A stretch of 7,147 nt of DNA from Oscillospiraceae bacterium (GTDB taxonomy: Bacteria > Bacillota > Clostridia > Oscillospirales > Oscillospiraceae): the NCBI GenBank assembly GCA_031282225.1, contig JAITEC010000075.1, forward strand, positions 1 to 7,147, read 5' to 3'. The position numbers and the translations under genes are program-made. The notes below the pieces were generated by a model that was not told the origin of the DNA, ran no database searches, and saw nothing but the letters and a program-made list of their open reading frames with translations. Shown piece by piece: positions 1-6,781 of the stretch. The stretch's first letter is position 1. Each line of letters starts with the position of its first letter.

Positions 1-3000
1 CCGCGTTCCGACGCGTCAAGCAGATGATATGTTTCGTGCCGCGCGATTTGCGTTGCGGTCGCGGTTGCGTCGTCCACGCGGACAACCAGGTCGCCGTCCG
101 CAGTGGCGACGCCGCGCACGTCCGCCCACGCGCCTTGATTATCCCTTATGCGGATTTTTCCCGCGACCAGCATCACATTACCGCCGGTGCCGCGCCGCAC
201 CTCATCTACCAGGCCCCTCTCCTCCTGCGTGTACTCGCTTTCGGAGACCACTTTCAACGACGCTTCCGCGCCGCCGTTCCACACGCCGAGGGAACGCGCG
301 CTTACTTTTTCGGCCCGTAAATTCTCGAAACGATCTCGTCCCTGATCTGCCGCCTGTCGGTACGCGGAAGCGTTATCTTGTCCTTGTTGGCCAAATACGT
401 CGCCAGCTGCGGCTCCGTCATCGACATCAGGAACCCGTTCTTGCCCTCTATCAGCATTCGCTGGGTCCCGCCGCCCTTGTTGTTCTCGTTGCCCTCGTTG
501 CCCGCCATCGCCTTCTGCCTCCCCATTCGTGTTGTTTGCCGCGCCCAGCGCGTCCAGCACAGCGCGTCTGTTCGCGGAGCCCTGTTCCGTCGTCCTCGCG
601 TCCTTGCCCTGCGCGGCGAACACGTTCGGCGACAGCTCGGCGAGCGCATCGCGCGCCGCCCTCCCGGCCTCCCTGTCTTGCCTTTGGCGCGCGGCCTCGT
701 ACTCCTCCGCCTGCTCGAGCGCCCATCCCGCCAGCCGCTTCTTTTCGCCAGCCGACAAACTGCCGTCTTCGTATATGCTATCATAAGCTCTATCGAACAG
801 TTTGCGCGCACCATCCCTCGGCAGAGTATATGCGCGGTCGGGATAATTGTCAAAATACTCCGTCTGCATGGGTGCTTGCTGCGCCGCTGGCGCTTGCTGC
901 GCCGCTGGTGCTTGCTGCGCCGCTGGCGCCTGCTGCGCCGCTGGTGCTTGCTGCGCCGCTGGTGCTTGCTGCGCCGCTGGTGCTTGCTGCGCCTGCATGG
1001 GCGCAGCCGAATTTTGGAACGTGCCGCTTTGTGCCGCCCCAAACTCCTCGTCGAGACCCATCGCTATCTCGCGCAGAACGGGGTACTCGTCAAGGAGGTC
1101 CAGGTCGGACTCCGACAGCGCCGCCGCGCCGTCGGACACCACGGTATTGACTATCTCCGCCGCTCTGCGCAGCGGCGGCCTCTCGTCCTCCGGTATGTCG
1201 TTGGCGTCAAACAAGTCGCCCATCGCCTCTGCGTCCACTTCCGCGCGCTCCGCCGCGGGCGTGCCGGGCGCGTCTTCCGCCCTACCTACCATCCCCTCCA
1301 CGGCCTTGTCGAGCCGAGCCTTGTCCGCGCCGCCAATACCCTTTTCTTCCAAGGCTTGCGCGATGCCGGCGTATGCCGCCGCGTCGCCCGCGGTCGGCGT
1401 CGCGTTGGCGGCCATCTCCTGCACGAGCCGCGTCGTCAGACGTCCCTGGTCTTCGGCAGTCGCGCCCATGCTCACGAGAGAACCCGCGCCGCCGAGGATC
1501 GCGCTGACTATTGCGCCCATCCCGGCCTCTGTGCCAACCTGAGACCAATCGAGCCTGGCATTGGGATCGACGCCGGACAGGCGCAACAGGAACGGGTCGG
1601 ATATCGCGGACACAGCTTCCTCCAGCGCCTCCCCGCCCACACCGGCGAGGTTGCGCACGCCCGTGGGGAGCGCGGATGTTATGCCCCGGTCGAGATAGCC
1701 CGCCAGTTTCGCAGCGGCACCGGCCACGCGTGGGCCCGCCTTGCCCGCCACGCCGCGCGCTATCGCGCCAGCACCCATAGCGAGGATACCGCCCAGAAGT
1801 TCCGAGCCGACCTCAACGCCTGCGACGCCCGCCGCATGGCGCATCGCCTTGTCAAAGTCGGTGCCGGAGGCTATATCCCGGGCGGCAGTACCCCCTCCGG
1901 CGGACACGCCCATCGCGGGCAGCCCGGCGCCGGGGGCGACCGCGTTGATCGCTATGGTGGGCAAGACCCCGGACAAAGCGTCCACGACAGCGTCCGCGCT
2001 TTTCGCCGCAGTCGAATAGTCGTAATCCTTGCCGAACTTCTCGCGCGAGACCTGCTCCCTGCGTTGCCCTTCCTCGCCTATCGCGCGCAGATCATTTTCA
2101 AGCTGTGAATTTATACTCTTCGTGACGCGCTTTGCGTCCTCCGCGAATTTGTCCGCACCCAGCCAACCCCCCACTATGCCGGCGTTCTGCGCGGCGTTGG
2201 AAGCCGCGCCCAGCCCGAGGGATAAAGCCCCTCCCATAAGGCTACCGGCGAAATCGCCGGACTTGCGCTCAAACGTATCATAGAGCCTTGCCGCGACGTT
2301 GTCGCTTATCCCGAGCTCCTTGCGCTTGGCTTTCAGATTGTTCTTGGCCTCCTCGACCGCCGCGCGCGCGGCGTCCACCGTCGCCATCCCGCCCGCGCTG
2401 CCGCCGTTGCCCATGCTCCTGGCAAATATCTCGTCGGACGCCTCGTCGGTATCGGTTGCCGCGCCAAGGGCATTGACCGCCGCGTCGTAGGCCGCCTTTG
2501 CGGCGACAAGCTCCGTGGCGTCGCGCCCGTTGACGGTGGGCAGCGTCGCCATGAGCCGCTCCCTCTCGCGGCGCGCAGCCGTCAGTTCCATCGCCGCCCT
2601 TTGCGCGTCTTGGCTTGTGCTCACAGGGCCGATGAAGGACGCCGGCGCGGGTGCCTGCGCGTCCCGCGCCCGCAGCAATTGCTCCGTAGCACGCAACTCC
2701 TGCCGCTCCAACAGTTTGACGCGCTCTGAGGCCGTAGGATACGCCAGCCCCGCCTCGGCGAATCTCAGCCGCTCGCGCTCATCCGCGTCCAATGCACGCG
2801 CCGTAGGTTGCGTGCTCGTCGGTCGCTTGAGTACACCCAGACCCACGTATCTGTTGATCTCCTCGGGCGAGTACAACTGCTCGAACGGTATCTCCCCGTC
2901 GATCGGACCCACAATCTCCGCCTTGCGCCGCTCCCTGCGCTCCAGCGCGTCATCGAGGAACCCCTTAAGTTGTGCCTGTCGATTCCGCTCGACCTCTTCC

Positions 3001-3164
3001 CGATTGCGCCGCTTGTTGCTCTCCGAAATCTGGACGCGCAGCGCATCCGAGCGGGCCGATACGGCCTTGTACTCCGCAGAGTCCACGGAGACCGACTCCC
3101 GCGCCTTGCGCAGACGCTCCCGCGATTTCTCCATCCAATCCGGCGCCAACGCCGTCCTTGCCAT
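1..3164 (-). CDS. Very large phage virion-type multidomain protein with zincin HExxH motif (partial, C-terminus beyond window)
   Basis: The frame is open for 1054 codons from the ATG at 3162-3164 to the window edge, with no stop, so the C-terminus is missing. The start has a strong Shine-Dalgarno GGAGGGG 5 nt upstream. Order of parts: residues 1-300 are charged and helical (MARTALAPDWMEKSRERLRK...), likely coiled coil. About 306-336 and 395-570 are Gly/Ala-rich and hydrophobic, the latter including GGEALEEAVSAISDPFLL. Residues 725-765 are an Ala-Gln-Gln-Ala-Pro-Ala repeat, about 770-865 charged helix, and 870-930 a Gln/Gly/Arg-rich linker. From about 960 a folded domain begins and ends with HETYH (H1043, E1044, H1047), the HExxH zinc-binding and catalytic motif of zincin metallopeptidases. 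Such giant proteins with membrane-like middles are known as internal or ejected virion proteins, or 'polyvalent' proteins, of Firmicutes phages. Entry with DNA, membrane interaction and proteolysis are inferred. The third zinc ligand would lie outside the window. It is last in the visible operon, 15 nt after the 574-aa gene. Confidence 0.85.
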   Translation of the reverse strand, partial: MARTALAPDWMEKSRERLRKARESVSVDSAEYKAVSARSDALRVQISESNKRRNREEVERNRQAQLKGFLDDALERRERRKAEIVGPIDGEIPFEQLYSPEEINRYVGLGVLKRPTSTQPTARALDADERERLRFAEAGLAYPTASERVKLLERQELRATEQLLRARDAQAPAPASFIGPVSTSQDAQRAAMELTAARRERERLMATLPTVNGRDATELVAAKAAYDAAVNALGAATDTDEASDEIFARSMGNGGSAGGMATVDAARAAVEEAKNNLKAKRKELGISDNVAARLYDTFERKSGDFAGSLMGGALSLGLGAASNAAQNAGIVGGWLGADKFAEDAKRVTKSINSQLENDLRAIGEEGQRREQVSREKFGKDYDYSTAAKSADAVVDALSGVLPTIAINAVAPGAGLPAMGVSAGGGTAARDIASGTDFDKAMRHAAGVAGVEVGSELLGGILAMGAGAIARGVAGKAGPRVAGAAAKLAGYLDRGITSALPTGVRNLAGVGGEALEEAVSAISDPFLLRLSGVDPNARLDWSQVGTEAGMGAIVSAILGGAGSLVSMGATAEDQGRLTTRLVQEMAANATPTAGDAAAYAGIAQALEEKGIGGADKARLDKAVEGMVGRAEDAPGTPAAERAEVDAEAMGDLFDANDIPEDERPPLRRAAEIVNTVVSDGAAALSESDLDLLDEYPVLREIAMGLDEEFGAAQSGTFQNSAAPMQAQQAPAAQQAPAAQQAPAAQQAPAAQQAPAAQQAPAAQQAPMQTEYFDNYPDRAYTLPRDGARKLFDRAYDSIYEDGSLSAGEKKRLAGWALEQAEEYEAARQRQDREAGRAARDALAELSPNVFAAQGKDARTTEQGSANRRAVLDALGAANNTNGEAEGDGGQRGQREQQGRRDPANADRGQERVPDVDDGAAAGDVFGQQGQDNASAYRQAADQGRDRFENLRAEKVSARSLGVWNGGAEASLKVVSESEYTQEERGLVDEVRRGTGGNVMLVAGKIRIRDNQGAWADVRGVATADGDLVVRVDDATATATQIARHETYHLLDASER
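870..992 (-). repeat. 18-bp tandem repeat coding seven AQQAP(A) units
   Basis: Seven near-identical 18-bp units, the last lacking its final codon, encode Ala-Gln-Gln-Ala-Pro-Ala at residues 725-765 of the large virion protein. Units differ mostly at third codon positions (GCA/GCG, CAA/CAG), so the peptide is better kept than the DNA. The block is bounded by Met-Gln on both sides (MQ-AQQAP...AQQAP-MQ). It probably forms an extended, flexible linker between the hydrophobic middle and the C-terminal helical and zincin parts. Whole-codon units allow copy-number change without frameshift. Confidence 0.95.
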
Positions 3165-3169
3165 TATAT

Positions 3170-3176
3170 CCCCTCC
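3170..3176 (-). promoter_or_regulatory. Ribosome binding site of the large partial gene
   Basis: Minus-strand GGAGGGG lies 5 nt before the ATG at 3162-3164. It fixes the start of a reading frame that has no stop inside the window. It lies inside the 15-nt gap after the TAG of the upstream 574-aa gene, consistent with coupled translation in one operon. Confidence 0.8.
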
Positions 3177-3179
3177 CGC

Positions 3180-4904
3180 CTAGTACGACAATCCGTAAGT
3201 ATTCACAAGCTTCACATATTCGGCATCCGTCAACGAGAGCTCCCACCGCGCGAGCTCCATCTTAGCCGCGTATTTCATGTCGGCGTCGGAACCGTAGGCG
3301 CTGACGGCGTTCATCGCCGCGATTATGGCCTTCTTCGCGTTGGCATAGTTGTCCGTGTCGCCGGCGTTGTCATTGTTCCCGTTCTCGTCCACATTGACCT
3401 TATTTCCGCCCGCGCCGCTTGATTTTGCCCCCGTCGCCTTTGCCCCGGCGATTATGGCGTCTATCTGCGCTTTCGTGACGCCGTTGCCGATTGCCGCCGC
3501 TATCTGTTCCGACGTAAGCCCCGCGTCAACCAGCGTCAGCGCGTTGTCGAACAACTGCTGCCTCGTCTTCTCCGCCTCGGCCTTGGCCGCCGCTTCTTGT
3601 GCCGCCGCGGTCTGCGCGACCCCATATGTCCACTCTGTATCGTAGCGCGAGTCGGCCACGGCGTCGCGAGAAGCCGTGTAGGCGCGGTTATACGCCGTGT
3701 TGTCCGCGTTGATGTAATTGTTGAGGTTGCTTTGCAACATGTCGTACTGGTTTAGGTAGTCGCTGTAGCTAAACTGCCTATTGGTCTGGTAGTCGCCGAC
3801 GTTGTCCCGATACACGCCATAGTCGGAAGCCCTCGCGCCGGACACATCCGACAGCGCCTCCCTGTCCATGTTGAACTCATCCACGTACCGCTGGTATGCC
3901 TGCTGGAAGAGCTCCGGTATCTTGGCGCTCAACTGCGCCGAGTAATAGTCTCCGGCCTGTGTACCCGCAGCCGTCGCCGCCGTGGACGGGATACCGCCGG
4001 ACATCGCGGCTGAGCGCGCAATGGCGTTCTCCGTAGCCCTATCGCCCTCCATGAGGTACTGCTTGGCGTAGGCGGCGTAGCTCGGGTCCCCCTCCTTGCT
4101 GTAGCTGAACGGCGCGCGGTTCACTACCTCGGACAGCGCCTTATTGTACATGGTTCCATACTGGTCGTACCACGTCGGCTGCGCAGGATACCCAAAGTCC
4201 GGATAGTTGGCCATCTGCGACATTAGCGCGTTCGCGTTCGCGTTCGCGGTGCCCAGCCCCGCGCCGCCTTGCGCGAGGTATGCGGATAATACCTGCTGCG
4301 CTGCCGTCTGTTGCCCGGTCTGCCCGGTCTGCCCGGCCTGCGCGCCGCCCGTCGTGACACCCCCCGCCGCCGCTTGCTGCCACCGCGCCGCGTCGGAGCC
4401 GGACACCACGGGATAATATGGGTTCGTGCCGCCGTACTGCGCCGAGGCAAGATCGACGCTCGTGGACTTCGAGCCCACTCCACCTATGTTTGCGCTGTCG
4501 TAGTAAATACTCGTGGTCTCGTTGCCACGCCCCATGGCTACGAGTTTTGCGTTGCGCGACCGCTCGGCCTCCGCCGCTGCGGCGTACTGCCCCGCCGCCG
4601 CATACGCGTCCATCCGCGCCTTGTAATCCACGTCGGGGTTGTACGAGACGCCATAGGACGTAGTGACGGTGGGCGCGGGCGTGGTGCCCGCAACCTTTAC
4701 CGCCGTGTTGTAGGCAGCCTGTGGCGTGGCCGCCGTCACCGGCACCGGCGCGAGCTGCTGGTTGCTCGTCACCGCCCCCGCGGTGGGCTGCGCGCCGCCC
4801 GTCGCGGATGACAGCGCTTTCGTCGCGCTGGCCACGCCGTTGGCGATGTTGCCCGCGTTGCTGATAAGATATCCGATCAATTGCTGTGCCAAATTACTAG
4901 CCAT
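3180..4904 (-). CDS. Ala/Gln/Tyr-rich phage virion protein, internal-virion or ejection-protein-like
   Basis: The 574-aa protein starts at the ATG 4902-4904; an upstream in-frame TTG at 4910 abuts the ribosome site and is unlikely. Residues 1-80 are low-complexity (Ala, Thr, Gln, Pro). Residues 88-125 carry NPDVDYKARMDAYAAAGQYAAAAEAERSRNAK. Residues 185-230 hold Gly-Gln-Thr and Ala-Asn micro-repeats. The core at about 266-390 has FSYSKEGDPSYAAYAKQYLMEGDRA, then a Gly/Ala patch, IPELFQQAYQRY, and tyrosine-spaced helices ending in RQFSYSDYLNQYD. Residues 430-490 are alanine-rich helix with LTSEQIAAAIGNGVTKAQIDAIIAGA. I recognise this pattern from proteins common in Clostridia phages and usually left as hypothetical or putative internal/tail proteins. 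No enzyme motif, signal peptide or clear membrane segment is seen. Its place just before a giant hydrophobic zincin-bearing protein suggests both are packed in the virion and delivered into the cell, which is inference. Confidence 0.88.
   Translation of the reverse strand: MASNLAQQLIGYLISNAGNIANGVASATKALSSATGGAQPTAGAVTSNQQLAPVPVTAATPQAAYNTAVKVAGTTPAPTVTTSYGVSYNPDVDYKARMDAYAAAGQYAAAAEAERSRNAKLVAMGRGNETTSIYYDSANIGGVGSKSTSVDLASAQYGGTNPYYPVVSGSDAARWQQAAAGGVTTGGAQAGQTGQTGQQTAAQQVLSAYLAQGGAGLGTANANANALMSQMANYPDFGYPAQPTWYDQYGTMYNKALSEVVNRAPFSYSKEGDPSYAAYAKQYLMEGDRATENAIARSAAMSGGIPSTAATAAGTQAGDYYSAQLSAKIPELFQQAYQRYVDEFNMDREALSDVSGARASDYGVYRDNVGDYQTNRQFSYSDYLNQYDMLQSNLNNYINADNTAYNRAYTASRDAVADSRYDTEWTYGVAQTAAAQEAAAKAEAEKTRQQLFDNALTLVDAGLTSEQIAAAIGNGVTKAQIDAIIAGAKATGAKSSGAGGNKVNVDENGNNDNAGDTDNYANAKKAIIAAMNAVSAYGSDADMKYAAKMELARWELSLTDAEYVKLVNTYGLSY
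4228..4248 (-). repeat. 6-bp micro-repeat coding Ala-Asn
   Basis: Three and a half copies of GCGTTC (plus-strand reading) encode the ANANANA stretch in the Ala/Gln-rich virion protein. It is a short in-frame repeat prone to slippage, probably a linker. Confidence 0.85.
4312..4338 (-). repeat. 9-bp micro-repeat coding Gly-Gln-Thr
   Basis: Three copies of TGCCCGGTC (third with one change; plus-strand reading) encode the GQTGQTGQ part of the 574-aa protein. Like the nearby Ala-Asn repeat, it marks a low-complexity linker before the tyrosine-rich core. Confidence 0.85.
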
Positions 4905-4910
4905 AAACAA

Positions 4911-4918
4911 CCCCCCTC
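4911..4918 (-). promoter_or_regulatory. Ribosome binding site that decides the start of the 574-aa gene
   Basis: Minus-strand GAGGGGGG sits 6 nt upstream of the ATG at 4902-4904 but directly against the alternative TTG at 4908-4910. Spacing therefore favours the ATG, giving 574 rather than 576 residues. Confidence 0.75.
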
Positions 4919-4936
4919 GTTTCTAACTCTCATCCG

Positions 4937-6577
4937 TCAATGCCCTCCGCGCAACGATCGCGCCGTGCTCCCCGTATACATCTCGCGCGTAATCCCGAAC
5001 ACCTTGCAATCCCCGGCACCCGAGATCCGCAACCGAAAATGGTCCGCCCGGCGCGGCACTATGGGCACCGTGAAGCTCCTCTTTTTCGTGGCCAGGTGGC
5101 GCCATATGCGCTCCCACGCGCCCACACTGTCGTACCGTATCCACATCTCCATCTCCGCGCCCTGCTCCGCCTCCGCGCGCAAATAGAACTTAGTAACACC
5201 CTTTTTTTCGGGTGCCCGTTCGGAGAAGTCCGCAAACTCCACACTCCACTCGACTCGCTCCAACTCGCCGCCATCCGGCTGCCCCTTGACGTTCCCCACA
5301 GCCCACAGCCCCCCGTCGTCACGGAGCATGTACAAATCCTCTCCGCAATAGGCAAAGCCCACCACACGCGAAGCGTCTTCCCTGTGCCACAGTCCCCGCT
5401 CTGTGTCGTACACAAACAAGTGCGGCGCCCCGTTCCTGTCCAGCATGGATATGTAGTACTTGCGCCTGTCACTGCCCGCCACGCCGTGCGTGTACAGTTC
5501 GCCGCCGAACGCCTCGTACTTCTGCGTCGGCATACCTCCCGTGTAAGACACAACGCCATTGCGAGACAGATAGAAGAGTATGTCGCCCGCGATGGCAAGG
5601 CTCCCCCCGCTGCCGGCCTGTAAGCCCGTGGAGAACGAGGCCGACGTACTAAAATTGTCCGGCTCCGTGCCGAACACCTTGTAGATGGCGCCCTCTTTGA
5701 AAAAAACGGGATACCCCATGAATGATACACACCCCGTGAAATCCCCCTCGCTCCCCACCGCGACCGACCAACTGTCGGACGCCAGCCCATCAAACGAGAA
5801 CCAGTTGAAGACGTCTCCCAGTTTCGATGCGAAAATTTCGTCTCCCTTGCACCCCCACAACCTGTTCTCGTTTGAGCACAGAAAATCCATGTCCGGCATA
5901 TCCCGCGAAACAGTTATCGCCTCCGGCTCCGTGTACGCGACCGGGGCCTCAGCCGTCCCGTCAAGCACGAAGGCGTTCTCATAGAAGATGAGGCTGTGCC
6001 CATCGCCCGATATCTCCCGTATTATTGCCGTCTTGTTGTTCTCCGGGTGCACCGTGCACCCGGAGATGGAAACTGCGTCGCGCTCCTTGAAATGATCGTT
6101 GAAGTCGACTCCCGGCACCGTGAGTGTGTTTCTCTCGGCGGTGATCCCGTATATGCTCCCATTTGCGAACGTGGCACCGCCATCCTCCGACGTTGCGCTC
6201 GCCTCGACGCGCCCGAACTCCCCAGTCAAGACATTATAGTACGCCTTGTCGGGTAACACGACGATGTACGCGCCCATCTCCCCAAACGTCTTGACAGAGT
6301 CAGCAACCTCGCCAACCAGCTCGCCGCCATAATATAAGTCCGTGCCGTCCGCGTACATCAACCCGTCCCGCGAGAAAATCCCGTTGGGCCGCGCCAGCTC
6401 CGCGCGCAGCACCCTCGGCGATCGCGGCGACAGCACCGGAGCGTAATCGCCCGTCATGTTGTGCATATCGTAGATATCCCCATCGCCGGCGTACAAATTG
6501 TGGTTGTACCCACCAAACGACACCTGCGTCAGCTTGCGCAGCCCACTCCCTCTTGGCAACATCGGCAACATCGGCAT
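4937..6577 (-). CDS. Conserved phage virion protein, probably a beta-propeller-like tail or head-tail component
   Basis: The 546-aa protein starts at the ATG 6575-6577, which has GGGGG 8 nt upstream; the earlier in-frame TTG at 6592 has only an AT-rich leader. Residues 22-55 carry FGGYNHNLYAGDGDIYDMHNMTGDYAPVLSPRSPR, a signature I know from a family common in Firmicutes phages, usually unnamed. The body is beta-rich with repeated short blade-like strands (for example NGIFSRDGLMYADGTDLYYGG and HLFVYDTERGLWHREDASRVVGFAY), suggesting a propeller fold as in tail-hub or DNA-stabilising head-closure proteins. The last ~90 residues hold MEMWIRYDSVGAWERIWRHL, then IVPRRADHFRLRISGAGDCKVFGITREM, also typical of the family. 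It is soluble, with no signal peptide or membrane span. It lies 32 nt upstream of the 574-aa gene. The family is fairly sure; the exact virion position is inference. Confidence 0.88.
   Translation of the reverse strand: MPMLPMLPRGSGLRKLTQVSFGGYNHNLYAGDGDIYDMHNMTGDYAPVLSPRSPRVLRAELARPNGIFSRDGLMYADGTDLYYGGELVGEVADSVKTFGEMGAYIVVLPDKAYYNVLTGEFGRVEASATSEDGGATFANGSIYGITAERNTLTVPGVDFNDHFKERDAVSISGCTVHPENNKTAIIREISGDGHSLIFYENAFVLDGTAEAPVAYTEPEAITVSRDMPDMDFLCSNENRLWGCKGDEIFASKLGDVFNWFSFDGLASDSWSVAVGSEGDFTGCVSFMGYPVFFKEGAIYKVFGTEPDNFSTSASFSTGLQAGSGGSLAIAGDILFYLSRNGVVSYTGGMPTQKYEAFGGELYTHGVAGSDRRKYYISMLDRNGAPHLFVYDTERGLWHREDASRVVGFAYCGEDLYMLRDDGGLWAVGNVKGQPDGGELERVEWSVEFADFSERAPEKKGVTKFYLRAEAEQGAEMEMWIRYDSVGAWERIWRHLATKKRSFTVPIVPRRADHFRLRISGAGDCKVFGITREMYTGSTARSLRGGH
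6555..6577 (-). repeat. 9-bp repeat at the start of the 546-aa gene
   Basis: Two and a half copies of GGCAACATC (plus-strand reading) encode the MPMLPMLP opening of the protein. The repeat duplicates candidate ATG codons at 6577, 6571 and 6562, so the exact start could be any of these; the ribosome site favours the first. Confidence 0.75.
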
Positions 6578-6585
6578 AAATTGCG

Positions 6586-6590
6586 CCCCC
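6586..6590 (-). promoter_or_regulatory. Ribosome binding site of the 546-aa gene
   Basis: Minus-strand GGGGG lies 8 nt before the ATG at 6575-6577, after a T/A-rich leader. The alternative TTG at 6590-6592 overlaps this G run and has no G-rich site of its own, so the ATG is preferred. The match is weaker than those of the two downstream genes. Confidence 0.5.
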
Positions 6591-6650
6591 AAAAAAATTT
6601 TTCAAAATCTTCAAAAAACTATTGACATGTCCGAATAGCAGCTGTATAAT
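6591..6650 (+). promoter_or_regulatory. Perfect consensus sigma-70 promoter with A-tract UP-like region
   Basis: TTGACA at 6622-6627 and TATAAT at 6645-6650 are both exact consensus hexamers, 17 nt apart, on the plus strand. A-tracts at 6591-6597, 6604-6607 and 6613-6618 precede the -35 with centres about 10-11 bp apart, like an UP element. Transcription should start near 6657 and run away from the 546-aa gene, opposite to every coding gene here. The only thing downstream before the terminator is the CRISPR-repeat-bearing RNA, so this is its promoter. The perfect match suggests constitutive, strong host-polymerase expression, possibly from the start of infection. Confidence 0.9.
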
Positions 6651-6678
6651 AGCCGTGGTCGTGAGAGATTGCGGCCAT

Positions 6679-6711
6679 GTCGTAGCCCTCCGGGACTACG
6701 TGGATTGAAAC
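6679..6711 (+). CRISPR. Subtype I-C-like CRISPR repeat with a bulged A (33 nt)
   Basis: It begins GTCG and ends CGTGGATTGAAAC, the hallmark ends of subtype I-C repeats. The RNA folds as CGTAGCCC (6681-6688), loop TCC (6689-6691), GGG (6692-6694), bulged A6695, CTACG (6696-6700): an 8-bp stem with a three-base loop. Deleting A6695 restores the standard 32-nt I-C length with a perfect stem. The last 11 bases, TGGATTGAAAC, match the usual I-C 5' crRNA handle. It is the only good copy in the window. Confidence 0.85.
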
Positions 6712-6746
6712 GAAAATATCACCAGTGAAGAACCCACCATCGCAAA
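6712..6746 (+). CRISPR. 35-nt spacer-like segment
   Basis: The stretch between the good repeat and the degenerate repeat-like hairpin is 35 nt, inside the usual 33-36 nt range of I-C spacers. It begins GAAAATATCACC and ends CATCGCAAA. I saw no match to it by eye elsewhere in the window. Its protospacer, if any, is unknown. If the unit is an anti-CRISPR RNA this segment may be a non-targeting filler. Confidence 0.5.
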
Positions 6747-6781
6747 GACGTTGAACGACATCGTCGCAACGGGAAAAGAGA
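6747..6781 (+). CRISPR. Degenerate second repeat-like hairpin
   Basis: It starts exactly 68 nt after the first repeat. GACGTTG aligns with GTCGTAG (5 of 7), and CAACG-GGA aligns with CTACGTGGA. The basal stem CGTTG (6749-6753) / CAACG (6767-6771) matches the first repeat's CGTAG/CTACG except for a swapped T-A for A-T pair, so pairing is kept. An inner ACG (6755-6757) / CGT (6762-6764) helix is capped by ACAT. The apical half and the handle are otherwise lost, and its 3' end runs into the terminator. It is probably a decayed or repurposed repeat, but could be an unrelated hairpin. Confidence 0.4.

Noticed and set aside
302..1042. Minus-strand arginine/glutamine-rich 246-aa ORF
   Set aside because: It overlaps the 1054-codon open frame in another register; its KHQRR repeats are the out-of-frame reading of the AQQAPA repeat.
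847..1542. Plus-strand ORF with CCAAGA peptide repeats
   Set aside because: The peptide repeat is only the opposite-strand reading of the 18-bp tandem repeat; no ribosome site.
29..2108. Long plus-strand ORFs (29-1150 and 378-2108)
   Set aside because: Antisense to the large virion gene, Arg/Pro/Ala-rich with no recognisable domains; expected shadows in GC-rich DNA.
1..3164. Tape-measure protein
   Set aside because: Although long and partly hydrophobic, it has an HExxH domain and low-complexity linkers, and follows proteins typical of short-tailed phages; no tape-measure repeat pattern was seen.
6590..6592. TTG start for the 546-aa protein
   Set aside because: No G-rich ribosome site precedes it; the GGGGG at 6586-6590 serves the ATG at 6575-6577.
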